43,356 nt of DNA from Candidatus Latescibacterota bacterium. Lineage in GTDB: Bacteria > Latescibacterota > UBA2968 > GCA-2709665. The position numbers were made by a program, and so were the translations under genes. The notes under the pieces were generated by a model. The model did not search any database and was not told the DNA's origin. It saw only the letters and a program-made list of their open reading frames with translations. The stretch spans positions 1-43,356 of the forward strand of contig JAGWBX010000010.1 of the NCBI GenBank assembly GCA_021295655.1. Direction: 5' to 3'. Positions 1-7,893 of the stretch are shown here, piece by piece (position 1 is the first letter of the stretch; each line of letters opens with the position of its first letter).

Positions 1-576
1 GACCGCCCACATCGGCATCAGGAACAGGTTCAATATTGCATGGAACCCCGCCGGGGACGCCATTCGCCACGCAATTGCGAAGCCCAGTCCCGTCAGCGCC
101 AGACCCACCAGAAACAGAAACGCCACCGTTGCGGCGAGAGACACCGGGTTGACCGGAACGTCCAGTTGGAAAACGAACAGAAGGAACACCGCCCCTTCCA
201 GCACGGCCAGCGTCGTACCCCCCATCACCTTGCCGATGACCACGCCGCTCCGCGAGACCGGAGCAACCAGCACGGATTGCATAAACCCCTCTCTCCGGTC
301 TTCAACCACCGAGATAGTTGAAAAAATGGCGGTGAAGAGCAGGACCATCAGGAGCGCGCCCGGAAAGATGTATTCCAGATAACTCATCGTTCCCGCAATG
401 CCCGCGGGCGCGAAAGACGCACTCATTCCGATGCCCAGCAGCAGCCAGAACACGAACGGTTGCAGGATCGCACCGAGCAGCCGGTGCCGGTCTCTGGCGA
501 ATCTCACGAGTTCCCGCTTCCACAGCGTAGCCGCCGGGAGGAAAAACCCTCCGCCGCGCCTGGCGTCATCGGGCAT
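1..576 (-). CDS. ABC-2 type transporter permease (3' end outside window)
   Basis: Membrane subunit of an ABC-2 exporter, pairing with the ATPase gene directly upstream. I translated it from the minus strand: it starts MPDDARRGG at 576 and stays open to base 1 (192 codons). A soluble N-terminus with WKRELVRFARDR is followed by hydrophobic helices, the family-typical sequence YLEYIFPGALLM, and a cytoplasmic loop EDRREGFMQSVLVAPVSR that matches the ABC-2 coupling loop. The start overlaps the ATPase stop by 11 bp and has a strong GAGGAGGG ribosome site, so the pair is translationally coupled. The substrate is unknown. Its place beside ctaA/ctaB is suggestive of a role near oxidase assembly but proves nothing. 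Confidence 0.88.
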   Translation of the reverse strand, partial: MPDDARRGGGFFLPAATLWKRELVRFARDRHRLLGAILQPFVFWLLLGIGMSASFAPAGIAGTMSYLEYIFPGALLMVLLFTAIFSTISVVEDRREGFMQSVLVAPVSRSGVVIGKVMGGTTLAVLEGAVFLLFVFQLDVPVNPVSLAATVAFLFLVGLALTGLGFAIAWRMASPAGFHAILNLFLMPMWAV

Positions 577-1507
577 TCCGGCCCTCCTCGGTCTCGAACG
601 GACGCCCGGTCTCCCGGATAAAAACGTCCTCCAATGTCGGCCGTCCCAGTCTGATAGCAGAAATCCGTTCCCGGAAACCGGCGTACAGGGAAGCCATCAT
701 CGCCTGCCCGTCGTCGCACTCAATCCGTACGGTACCGTCAACAAGGGTCGTTGTTACGCTCGCCTTCGCTTCAATTTCCGCTCTCAGCGCCTCCGTATGT
801 TCGGCTTCGATCACGAGCACATCCTGCTCCATCGAACGCTTAAGCGCGTCCGGCGCACCTTGCGCGACAAGCCGTCCCCGGTCCAGAATGCCTACGCGAT
901 CGCATCGCTCCGCTTCCTCGATGAAATGCGTTGTCAGCAGGACGGTGACGCCCTGTTCCTCGCGAAGGCTCTGCAAGTCTTCCCACAGCGTTCTTCGGGC
1001 GAGCGGGTCCAGCCCGCTGGAGGGTTCGTCGAACAACAGGAGCTCCGGCCGGTGCAGCAGTCCTCGTGCCAGATCCACGCGCCTCCGAAGTCCGCCGGAG
1101 AGCTCCTCCGTCCGGTCATTCCTGCGATCCGTGAGGCCCACACACCGGAGAATCGCCTCGATCCGCTCCAGCAAAGCGCGCCCGCGCAAACCATACAGAT
1201 GGCCCTGATGGCGCAGGTTTTCGAGAACCGTCAGCTTGAGGTCCAGGCTGGCATGCTGAAACACCACCCCGATTCGCGCACGTATTTCCGCGGCATCCCG
1301 AAGAAGATCGAGGTCCAATATACGAACCGTTCCTCCGGAGGGTATGAGAAGCGTGCTGAGGATGCGAAACAGGGTCGTCTTCCCGCCGCCGTTCGGACCC
1401 AGCAGGCCGTAGACTTCGCCCCGTTCGATTTTAAGGTCGATTCCGTCAAGCGCGCTCCGATTACCGTAAGCATGGCGCAACCCGGCAATGTCTATGGCAG
1501 GCGGCAC
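566..1507 (-). CDS. ABC transporter ATP-binding protein (CcmA/DrrA-type)
   Basis: ATPase that energises the downstream ABC-2 permease. Visible motifs are Walker A GPNGGGKTT near residue 38, the signature LSGGL near 137, Walker B LLLFDEP near 155 and the switch histidine in LLTTHF. The C-terminal ~90 residues resemble the extension of NatA/DrrA-type exporters, and 313 aa is normal for that group. The start is GTG with GAGGAG upstream. It lies about 190 bp downstream of ctaB, beyond a terminator, so it probably has its own transcript; a TTGACA box at 1600-1605 could serve as a -35, but I see no good -10 behind it. The exported substrate cannot be inferred. Confidence 0.93.
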   Translation of the reverse strand: MPPAIDIAGLRHAYGNRSALDGIDLKIERGEVYGLLGPNGGGKTTLFRILSTLLIPSGGTVRILDLDLLRDAAEIRARIGVVFQHASLDLKLTVLENLRHQGHLYGLRGRALLERIEAILRCVGLTDRRNDRTEELSGGLRRRVDLARGLLHRPELLLFDEPSSGLDPLARRTLWEDLQSLREEQGVTVLLTTHFIEEAERCDRVGILDRGRLVAQGAPDALKRSMEQDVLVIEAEHTEALRAEIEAKASVTTTLVDGTVRIECDDGQAMMASLYAGFRERISAIRLGRPTLEDVFIRETGRPFETEEGRNAR

Positions 1508-1625
1508 GGGGACTCCTCAGAAGCTGGCTCGAAACCGCCCGGCAGGATCCTCGCCCGGCTGCCGGAGCGGCGGCGCGAAACACACGGAAACATCATACCT
1601 GTCAAGCAACGGAAGCCGACACGAT

Positions 1626-1663
1626 CCGAAAAGAGAAAGGTGATAAGGCAACCCCTATCACCT
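1626..1663 (-). terminator. Rho-independent terminator after ctaB
   Basis: On the minus strand a perfect 8-bp stem (AGGTGATA / TATCACCT, plus-strand arms 1638-1645 and 1656-1663) with a 10-nt loop is followed by TTCTCTTTT. It begins about 30 bp after the ctaB stop. It would end the long respiratory transcript before the ABC transporter genes. Confidence 0.72.
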
Positions 1664-1694
1664 GGCAATACCCGGTTTGCGGCGCCCGATTCAA

Positions 1695-2597
1695 CTACAG
1701 GAACGCATCGAACAACAGGGCGATCCAGAGCAGAGGCAGATACACCAGCGTTGTGCGCAGCAGCCGTCTCGCGTTCTGCTCGGTCCGGGTTCTGGAAAAC
1801 ACAATAACGTAATAGAGGAGGCAGAACCCTGCTGCCGCCGCCACGGCCGCGTAGAGCAAACCGGTCAATTCCGCAAGCCAGGGCAGGAAGGAAAAAGCCA
1901 GCAGGATGGCGCTGTAGATGCCGATCTGCCTTGCCGTCCGCCGGCCCGCCGGATCGTCGACGGAAATCATCCTGAATCCGCCGCGGCCGTAGTCGTCCCT
2001 GTAGATCCACGCGATGGAGAAAAAGTGCGGAAACTGCCAAAGGAACAGAATGCCGAACAACAGCCACGCGCCCCCGCCGATCTCCCCCTGCGCCGCGGCC
2101 CAGCCTCCCATTGGCGGCAAAGCGCCCGCAACAGCGCCGACGGCGGTGTTGTGCGTCGATTTCCGCTTCAACGGCGTATACATGAACAGGTAGATGACCG
2201 ATGTCAACCCTGCCAGAAAGCCCGCCAACCAGTTGACTTTAAGCCCAAAATAAAGGATGCCGGTTGCGGACAGCAGCAGCCCGAACAGATAGGCCTCTTC
2301 CGCATACAGACGCCCGGCAGGCAGGGGCCGGTTCGCTGTACGCGCCATCCGGGCATCCGTTTTCCGTTCCAGGTACTGGTTCAGAACGGCCGATCCGCTG
2401 GCGACCAGGACGGTCGCCAGCAACGTATGCAGGAGACGAGAGAACTCGAAGACACCGGCCGCGCCCTGAACGAACCCAACCGTTGTGCTCAACACAACAA
2501 AGACGGTGATTTTGGGCTTGGTAAGCGCCACGTAGTCCATCAGGCGCGCCCACGACAAAACCACATCCGCCGCCCCGGCCTCAACCCGCGGTTTCAT
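1695..2597 (-). CDS. ctaB: Protohaem IX farnesyltransferase (haem O synthase)
   Basis: UbiA-family membrane prenyltransferase that adds a farnesyl tail to haem B, giving haem O for the aa3-type oxidase encoded upstream. The first Asp-rich loop is seen as NQYLERKTDARMART and the second as YRDDYGRGG; about nine hydrophobic helices are visible. An upstream TTG would give 306 aa, but GGAGG overlaps that codon and lies 11 nt before the ATG at 2597, so the 300-aa form is chosen. It follows ctaA by about 30 bp in the same operon. The stop is TAG, which shows TAG acts as a normal stop in this genome. Confidence 0.95.
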   Translation of the reverse strand: MKPRVEAGAADVVLSWARLMDYVALTKPKITVFVVLSTTVGFVQGAAGVFEFSRLLHTLLATVLVASGSAVLNQYLERKTDARMARTANRPLPAGRLYAEEAYLFGLLLSATGILYFGLKVNWLAGFLAGLTSVIYLFMYTPLKRKSTHNTAVGAVAGALPPMGGWAAAQGEIGGGAWLLFGILFLWQFPHFFSIAWIYRDDYGRGGFRMISVDDPAGRRTARQIGIYSAILLAFSFLPWLAELTGLLYAAVAAAAGFCLLYYVIVFSRTRTEQNARRLLRTTLVYLPLLWIALLFDAFL

Positions 2598-2630
2598 GAA
2601 ACAAAAAACCTCCAATGGTCGGCAATCTGT

Positions 2631-3638
2631 TTACACGGAGAGGACGCCCGGTTCTGCAGCGCCGCAGTTCCGCCATACGCGCAGGGTCAGCACCAGGCTG
2701 GTGGCAAGGACCATCGCACCCACAACCACGTGTAACGTTGTGATTGCAACCGCCTTGCCCGTCCAGATCACCAGAGCCCCCAGCGCCAGCTGAACAAAAA
2801 GCAGCGCCAACACAGCTACGGAGGGCCTCGTCAGTTCCGGCCGGGTCCCGTGCGCACGCAGGACTCGGTACGTGGTCCAGACAAGAACACCGAATACGGC
2901 AACCGCCCACGCCCGATGGGCAAAGTGAATGGCAACACGCGTCCGAAACGTCTCGATTGAAATGGGAAACGGGTCCGTGGCATCCACAGTCAATTCGGAA
3001 AACGGCGGAATCAGTCGGCCGAAGGAAAGCGGAAAATCGGGAATGGCCAGGCCGGATTCGGTATGCCGCATCAGCGCGCCGAGTACGAGCTGAATGAAAA
3101 CCGCCACCGTGCCGGCCGCGGCCAGCCACTTCAACGGCGCCGCGCCCGTTTCCGGCATCGGTTCCGCCGCCGCCAGCCAGCCGGCCGACGTAAACAGCGC
3201 GATGCCCACGGTAAGACAGAAAAAAGCCTGCGCCAGGCAGGCGTGACTTACGGAAATCCACGTGGGCAGGAGGTAGAGCACCGTCAACCCGCCCAGCAGG
3301 CCCTGCAGGACAATCGTGGCCAGGGCGGCCAACCCCAGGTTGCGCAGCCAGCGCCGTTCTTCCCGCAGCCACAGCCAGATGGCGAGAGCAGTCGTCAGGA
3401 TTCCTACAAACGTCGCCACCATCCGGTGGCCGTGCTCGTAAAAGATCCCGCCGACCATGGGCGGAAACACCATTCCGTAGGAAAGCGGCCAGTCCGGTAC
3501 CGCCAACCCCGAGCCCGTACTGCTGACCATCGCGCCGGCGAAAATTAAAAAAAGGGTCGCGCCGGCCGTGAACACGGAGAACCGGTGCAGCCAGCGATAC
3601 CCCTGCGACGTCGCGACTTCCATTTCCGTCCGGCTCAC
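2631..3638 (-). CDS. ctaA: Haem A synthase (COX15/CtaA family)
   Basis: Membrane enzyme that oxidises the haem O methyl group to give haem A for cytochrome oxidase. The family residues are present: EHGH (Glu68, His71) in the first half, His132 in SHACLAQAFF, and HFAHR and LHVVVGA in the second half. Eight hydrophobic helices arranged as two four-helix halves fit the family, and 335 aa is the usual length. The start is GTG at 3638; an ATG five codons later (3623) is an alternative. It sits 12 bp after the preceding small gene and just before ctaB, the usual order in oxidase operons. Confidence 0.94.
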   Translation of the reverse strand: MSRTEMEVATSQGYRWLHRFSVFTAGATLFLIFAGAMVSSTGSGLAVPDWPLSYGMVFPPMVGGIFYEHGHRMVATFVGILTTALAIWLWLREERRWLRNLGLAALATIVLQGLLGGLTVLYLLPTWISVSHACLAQAFFCLTVGIALFTSAGWLAAAEPMPETGAAPLKWLAAAGTVAVFIQLVLGALMRHTESGLAIPDFPLSFGRLIPPFSELTVDATDPFPISIETFRTRVAIHFAHRAWAVAVFGVLVWTTYRVLRAHGTRPELTRPSVAVLALLFVQLALGALVIWTGKAVAITTLHVVVGAMVLATSLVLTLRVWRNCGAAEPGVLSV

Positions 3639-3650
3639 CCGCCAGCCCGC

Positions 3651-3953
3651 CTATTCCGCGTCGGTGGCAAGCCATCTGCCATTCATTCCGAGCATTCCAG
3701 GTCGGCGACGGGAATCAATCCGCGCGTTCCCGTAACGCCGTGCCCGGCGCACCCAGAAAATCGTCACGCCCACAATTCCGCCCAGCACGGACACGACAAT
3801 GCCCATCAGCACCAGGACCCCGGCCGCCGCGCCTTTCGCCATATCGGATTCGGGATCCCCGTAACACACCGCGCAGGCTCGAACCATATCAGGCAGAAGG
3901 ACGCCAATGGCCGCAGCCGCGCCAATACAGACGCGCCTCACAGATAACTCCAT
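3651..3953 (-). CDS. Small membrane protein with CAVC motif, oxidase cluster
   Basis: A 100-aa protein with an N-terminal hydrophobic segment ending at VRA, then CAVCYGDPES (Cys27 and Cys30), then one strong transmembrane helix and a basic tail. I read the first segment as a signal peptide or anchor that places the CxxC just outside the membrane. ATG at 3953 is preferred over the longer reading because its start overlaps the preceding stop by 16 bp, as in coupled genes. I recall similar short CAVC-containing proteins near oxidase genes in several phyla, but no function is established. The location between oxidase subunits and haem A synthesis suggests an assembly or copper/thiol role; this is inference. 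Confidence 0.75.
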   Translation of the reverse strand: MELSVRRVCIGAAAAIGVLLPDMVRACAVCYGDPESDMAKGAAAGVLVLMGIVVSVLGGIVGVTIFWVRRARRYGNARIDSRRRPGMLGMNGRWLATDAE

Positions 3954-4144
3954 CCCTTGAGCTTTTTGAGAAACCACAGACCGTACCAGACCAGCACGCC
4001 GCACCCCGCGAATGAGGCCACGCCCAGAACGAGATTCGTTCCGTTGCCCGTTGTGACGTAGTCTTGGACCGCCCAGACGCCGAAACCGAGACAGCAGAGA
4101 ATGGACACGGTTACAAAGACCACGTGGAATGCCTTCAAAGACAT
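3938..4144 (-). CDS. Small two-helix membrane protein, oxidase cluster
   Basis: A 68-aa protein with two hydrophobic helices (about residues 6-26 and 37-59) and a Lys-rich end (LKKLKGW). It lies about 20 bp after the subunit IV gene and overlaps the next small gene by 16 bp, so it is clearly part of the operon. No conserved catalytic residue is visible. It could be an accessory oxidase subunit or assembly factor. I do not recognise the family. Confidence 0.7.
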   Translation of the reverse strand: MSLKAFHVVFVTVSILCCLGFGVWAVQDYVTTGNGTNLVLGVASFAGCGVLVWYGLWFLKKLKGWSYL

Positions 4145-4164
4145 CGCGTTCTCCGGTTCATGGT

Positions 4165-4482
4165 TCAGGACTGATCCACCATTTCGCCCGCGCCCGAGAA
4201 TTCCGTGATAGACGGAAGCAGCATCAATACTGCGAAAAAGGCGACCGTCAGCGCCAGCACCCAGAATATGATCCGTCTTTCGGATACCAGGTGCATGAAA
4301 TAACCGGCAACCAGCCCGGCCTTGATACTTGCGATGAACAACGCGATCAGGACCGTAGCGGCCACCGACTCGATCTGGATATAGGAAACGCCAACCGTCA
4401 CGACCGTCAGCACGGCCAGCGCGGCAAACACGAGAATGTAGACCCGCACGTGTTTTCTGATCTCTTCAGCGCTCTCAGCCAT
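4165..4482 (-). CDS. Cytochrome c oxidase subunit IV, prokaryotic type
   Basis: A 105-aa protein with three hydrophobic helices and the family-like stretch IASIKAGLVAGYFMHL in the second, matching the CtaF/CoxD (COX4_pro) family of small accessory subunits. It follows subunit III in the operon, as usual. The start ATG at 4482 has an AAGGAG ribosome site. The last bases of a 90-bp inverted-repeat element lie just upstream and touch this site, so the element sits directly between the two genes without destroying the start. Confidence 0.88.
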   Translation of the reverse strand: MAESAEEIRKHVRVYILVFAALAVLTVVTVGVSYIQIESVAATVLIALFIASIKAGLVAGYFMHLVSERRIIFWVLALTVAFFAVLMLLPSITEFSGAGEMVDQS

Positions 4483-4492
4483 ACCACGCTCC

Positions 4493-4582
4493 TTAGAAGC
4501 TGTCTTAAAATTCCCGGCGGCCTTCGCGCGGCTGCAAAAGCGCCGGTCGGGAACTCACGGGTAATTTTAATACAGCTTCTTA
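4493..4582. repeat. 90-bp inverted-repeat (MITE-like) element
   Basis: The ends are near-matching inverted repeats of about 22 bp: one begins TTAGAAGCTGTCTTAAAATT and the other, read on the opposite strand, begins TAAGAAGCTGTATTAAAATT. The interior is GC-rich. The element fills the whole gap between the subunit III and IV genes. Its right end supplies the TAA stop of subunit III, and its left end abuts the ribosome site of subunit IV. It has no coding capacity. No second copy was noticed in this window. Confidence 0.65.
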
Positions 4583-5179
4583 CAGCAGATAAAGAATCGG
4601 GAACAGGAAGATCCAAACCAGATCCACGAAGTGCCAGTAGAGCCCGGCACACTCGATCCGGTTGGCAAATTGCTCCGGCGCCGTATACCAGAGCTTGCTT
4701 CCGGGGAACAGCAGGTAGAGATTCACCACAATGCCGCCGATCACGTGCAGCCCGTGCAGGCCGGTCATCGTAAAGTACGTGGCATAAAACGTACTCGTGG
4801 ACGGATAGATGCCAAGATGAAATTTGTGGGTGTATTCGAAGTACTTCACAACCAGGAATACGAACGCCAGCAGGACCGTCAGGCCCAGATAGAGCTTGAA
4901 CCTGCCGAAATTGTCCAATTTCAGGGACGCCCAGGCCATCACCATGGTCACACTAGAGGCGATGAGCACGAACGTATTCAGCGTGGCCAGCGGCACGTTC
5001 AGCAACTCCCAGCCGTGAGGCCAACTCGGCGCGCCTACCCTGAGCAGGACCAGCGTTGAAAACAGCGCGCCAAACAACATGACCTCGGAAGCCAGGAACA
5101 GCCAGATCCCGAACTTTCCGTTATACACCCCCGTTATCGGATGCGGTTCCACCGTGTGGGGAATTTCTTCAACGGACAC
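4580..5179 (-). CDS. ctaE: Cytochrome c oxidase subunit III
   Basis: Core membrane subunit of the haem-copper oxidase. It has the family sequences GIWLFLASEVMLFG near residue 23, KYFEYTHK in the middle, FTMTGLHGLHVIGG near 137 and YWHFVDLVWIFLFP at the end. Its 199 aa form the short bacterial version with five helices. It comes directly after subunit I. The stop codon lies inside the right arm of the inverted-repeat element at 4493-4582, so the present C-terminus may have been set by that insertion; it still ends at a normal place for the family. Confidence 0.96.
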   Translation of the reverse strand: MSVEEIPHTVEPHPITGVYNGKFGIWLFLASEVMLFGALFSTLVLLRVGAPSWPHGWELLNVPLATLNTFVLIASSVTMVMAWASLKLDNFGRFKLYLGLTVLLAFVFLVVKYFEYTHKFHLGIYPSTSTFYATYFTMTGLHGLHVIGGIVVNLYLLFPGSKLWYTAPEQFANRIECAGLYWHFVDLVWIFLFPILYLL

Positions 5180-5245
5180 CGTTTGTCTCCTTTGCGTTTG
5201 TTGCGGCAGCGCTACCCTGTTCCACCATCCTGCCCGGCAATCGGT

Positions 5246-7036
5246 TTAGTCGTCGTCAGCGGGGGTGGGCGCCGGTTCGGGTTGAGCCACCTGCCCGTTT
5301 TCAGAGGCGTGCTGTGGCGTGAAATCGCTCGAAGCGCCAGGCACACTGTATTCGTAGGGCCCCCGGTAGACCCTGGGCGTCACCGCGAAATTCCCGTGCG
5401 GCGGCGGCGTCGGCGTCGCCCACTCGAGCGTCGTGGCCTGCCATGGATTGTCCGACTCCACCTTCCTGCCCTTCCTGATACTCATAAAGAAGTTGATGAT
5501 GAAAAAGATCTGCGCCAGTCCCAGCAACCACGCAGACCAGGAACTCATTGCTGTCAGTCCCTGCACCTGCGCCCCGTAAGCGTACTGCGTCTGGTCGTAC
5601 AGGCGTCTGGAAACCCCGGCCATCCCCACGAACAACATCGGCATGAACACACCGTTCATGAAAATCAGGCTGCTCCAGAAATGCAGCTTGCCCAGCGCAT
5701 CGTTCATCATCCTGCCCGTGACCTTTGGGAACCAGTAATAAACCCCGGCGAACAACGCGAAAATCGTGCCCGGCGCCACCACATAGTGGAAATGGCCGAT
5801 CACGTAATAGGTATCGTGCAGATGCAGGTCCGAAGCCGTGAGGCCCAATGGCAGCCCTGTCAGCCCGCCGATGGCGAACATGGGGATGAACGCCAGGCAG
5901 AACAGCATGGGGACCGTAAACCGGATGGACCCGCCGTACAGGCTCAACGCGAACGCCGTCAGGATAATGACCGAGGGAATGGAGATGATCATGGTTGTGG
6001 CCTGGAAGAAGGTACTGATTGTGGTTCCCATCCCCGTCATGAACATGTGGTGCGCCCACACAATAAATGACATGAACCCGAGAAAGATGATCGAGTAGAC
6101 CAGCGTGCGGTATCCCCACAGCGGCCGGCGCGTGTTATTGGCCACAATCTCGCCGACAATTCCCATTGCCGGAAGAATCAGTACGTAGACTTCCGGATGC
6201 GCGAGAAACCAGAACAGGTGCTGCCACAGAAGCGGGCTGCCACCGCCGCTCACCTCCAGCGGTTGTCCTGTAACGACCAGTCCGCTCGGCATGAAGAAGC
6301 TGGTGCCCGCGATTCGATCCATAAGCTGCATGACGCCGGCGGCCTCGAGCGGCGGAAACGCCAGCAGCAGCAGAAACGCCGTCACGAACTGCGCCCACAC
6401 GAAAAAGGGCAGCCGGAAGAACGAAAGCCCCTCGGCCCTCATCTGTACCGTGGTCACAATGAAGTTCACCGAACCCAGAAGAGAGGACGTGATCAGGGCG
6501 ACCATGCCCCACAGCCACCAGGTCTGCCCCGTCGGCGCGATATTGGCAAGGGGCGGATAGGACGTCCAGCCGGACTGCGCGGCGCCCTCCGGCACGAAAA
6601 AGCTGGCCAGCATAATGATGCCGCCCAGGGCAAATACCCAGTAACTCGCCATATTCAACTTTGGAAACGCCATATCGGGCGCGCCGATCTGCAGCGGCAG
6701 CACGTAGTTTCCGAAGCCGCCTACAGCCAGCGGAACCACGCCCAAAAAAACCATGATTGTGCCGTGCATCGCGCCCAGCTGGTTGTAGAACTCGGGCACC
6801 ATGATGCCTTCCGGCATATTTATCGCGCCGAACCACTTCCCGATCCAGGGCATCGGCTGTCCGGGATAGGCCAGTTGCCAACGCATCATCATCATCAGGC
6901 AGAAGCCGAAGAACAGGAAAAACAGGGCCGTTACCGCGTACTGGATTCCGATGATCTTGTGATCGGTGGAGAATACGTACTTTTGCCAGAATGGCAACTC
7001 GTGGTGTCCGTGGTCACCATGTTCGTGCTCAGCCAT
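5246..7036 (-). CDS. ctaD: Cytochrome c oxidase subunit I (aa3-type, A-family)
   Basis: Catalytic subunit that reduces oxygen and pumps protons. All metal ligands are visible: His91 (QLGAMHG) and His417 for low-spin haem, His280 with cross-linked Tyr284 in HPEVY, His329 and His330 for CuB, and His415 for the high-spin haem. Glu282 in HPEVY is the proton-gating residue of A-family oxidases. Twelve helices are visible, with a His-rich N-terminus and a hydrophilic tail rich in Pro and Asp; 596 aa is in the normal range. It starts 12 bp after the subunit II stop. Subunits II, I, III and IV form the usual set. Confidence 0.98.
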   Translation of the reverse strand: MAEHEHGDHGHHELPFWQKYVFSTDHKIIGIQYAVTALFFLFFGFCLMMMMRWQLAYPGQPMPWIGKWFGAINMPEGIMVPEFYNQLGAMHGTIMVFLGVVPLAVGGFGNYVLPLQIGAPDMAFPKLNMASYWVFALGGIIMLASFFVPEGAAQSGWTSYPPLANIAPTGQTWWLWGMVALITSSLLGSVNFIVTTVQMRAEGLSFFRLPFFVWAQFVTAFLLLLAFPPLEAAGVMQLMDRIAGTSFFMPSGLVVTGQPLEVSGGGSPLLWQHLFWFLAHPEVYVLILPAMGIVGEIVANNTRRPLWGYRTLVYSIIFLGFMSFIVWAHHMFMTGMGTTISTFFQATTMIISIPSVIILTAFALSLYGGSIRFTVPMLFCLAFIPMFAIGGLTGLPLGLTASDLHLHDTYYVIGHFHYVVAPGTIFALFAGVYYWFPKVTGRMMNDALGKLHFWSSLIFMNGVFMPMLFVGMAGVSRRLYDQTQYAYGAQVQGLTAMSSWSAWLLGLAQIFFIINFFMSIRKGRKVESDNPWQATTLEWATPTPPPHGNFAVTPRVYRGPYEYSVPGASSDFTPQHASENGQVAQPEPAPTPADDD

Positions 7037-7048
7037 AAAAGGGACTCC

Positions 7049-7819
7049 TTAAAAGGAAAACTCGTCTTCTTCGTCGGCTGCGCCGGACTGTTCGTCGAAC
7101 CAGGTCTGAAACGCCTCTTCCGACTCAACCGTCAGCTGCCCGCGCATGCGGTAATGCCCCAGACCGCACAACTGAGCGCAAGCGATGTCGAACGTGCCGG
7201 CTTTGGTTGCTTCGAACCAGATCCTGATGTCCTGTCCGGGAATCGCATCCTGCGTCAGGCGCATCACGGGGATTTTGAAACTGTGAATGACATCCTTCGA
7301 CGAAATGTGCGCGATGACGGGCTTGTCCTTCACAATATGCAGGTTGTTGATGGAATTGAAATCATCGTTGCCGTCAGGATCGTCGGGGTCCAGGCCCAGC
7401 AGATTATCGGCGCTCACATACTCGGGCGCCGTCCGTCCGAATTTCCCGTCCTTCCCGGAGTAGTGGATATTCCAGGCAAACTGCTCGGGCACCACCCTCA
7501 CCACCAGCGCGTCTGATTCGTCCGGAAACTTGTGTTTGAAGTCGGCCCACAGCGGCATGGACAGTCCCACCAGCAGCGCGGCCTCGACGACAATCACGCC
7601 GTACTCCACGTATTTGGCGACTTTCCCCTTAACGGGATCGTAGGTCGCGTCGGGGTTTGCCCTCCTCCGGTAACGGACAAGGCAGTAAACGAAGAAGACG
7701 CCCCAACCCAGAAACAACGCAATCATAAACACGTGCAGCCAATTGATCAGCCAATCCACGACTGCGCCGTGGGTTGAAATATCAATTGGCAGCCAGTAAC
7801 CGTACACCTTTTCCTGCAT
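7049..7819 (-). CDS. ctaC: Cytochrome c oxidase subunit II (CuA, no haem domain)
   Basis: Accepts electrons through the binuclear CuA centre. Two N-terminal helices (about residues 25-47 and 72-92) are followed by a periplasmic cupredoxin domain with His179, Cys214, Cys218, His222 and Met225. The C-terminus ends in an acidic tail with no CXXCH, so this is not a caa3-type fused subunit; electrons must come from another cytochrome. A TTG upstream is possible, but ATG at 7819 has GGGAGGGG seven bases before it, giving 256 aa. An insertion of acidic residues around 140-155 is unusual. Confidence 0.96.
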   Translation of the reverse strand: MQEKVYGYWLPIDISTHGAVVDWLINWLHVFMIALFLGWGVFFVYCLVRYRRRANPDATYDPVKGKVAKYVEYGVIVVEAALLVGLSMPLWADFKHKFPDESDALVVRVVPEQFAWNIHYSGKDGKFGRTAPEYVSADNLLGLDPDDPDGNDDFNSINNLHIVKDKPVIAHISSKDVIHSFKIPVMRLTQDAIPGQDIRIWFEATKAGTFDIACAQLCGLGHYRMRGQLTVESEEAFQTWFDEQSGAADEEDEFSF

Positions 7820-7893
7820 TCGGGACCCCTCCCGCAATTTTGAGGAGCGGACACCAGGTTCCGCCCCGCATTGTCAAATCCATAGGAGTGCGC

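Noticed and set aside
398..1807. A 469-codon plus-strand frame opposite the ABC ATPase
   Set aside because: It mirrors the codons of a gene with Walker A, signature and Walker B motifs, and it has no recognisable features.
6197..7516. A 439-codon plus-strand frame opposite oxidase subunits I and II
   Set aside because: It spans two certain minus-strand genes and is rich in Arg, Gln and His, as expected of an antisense shadow.
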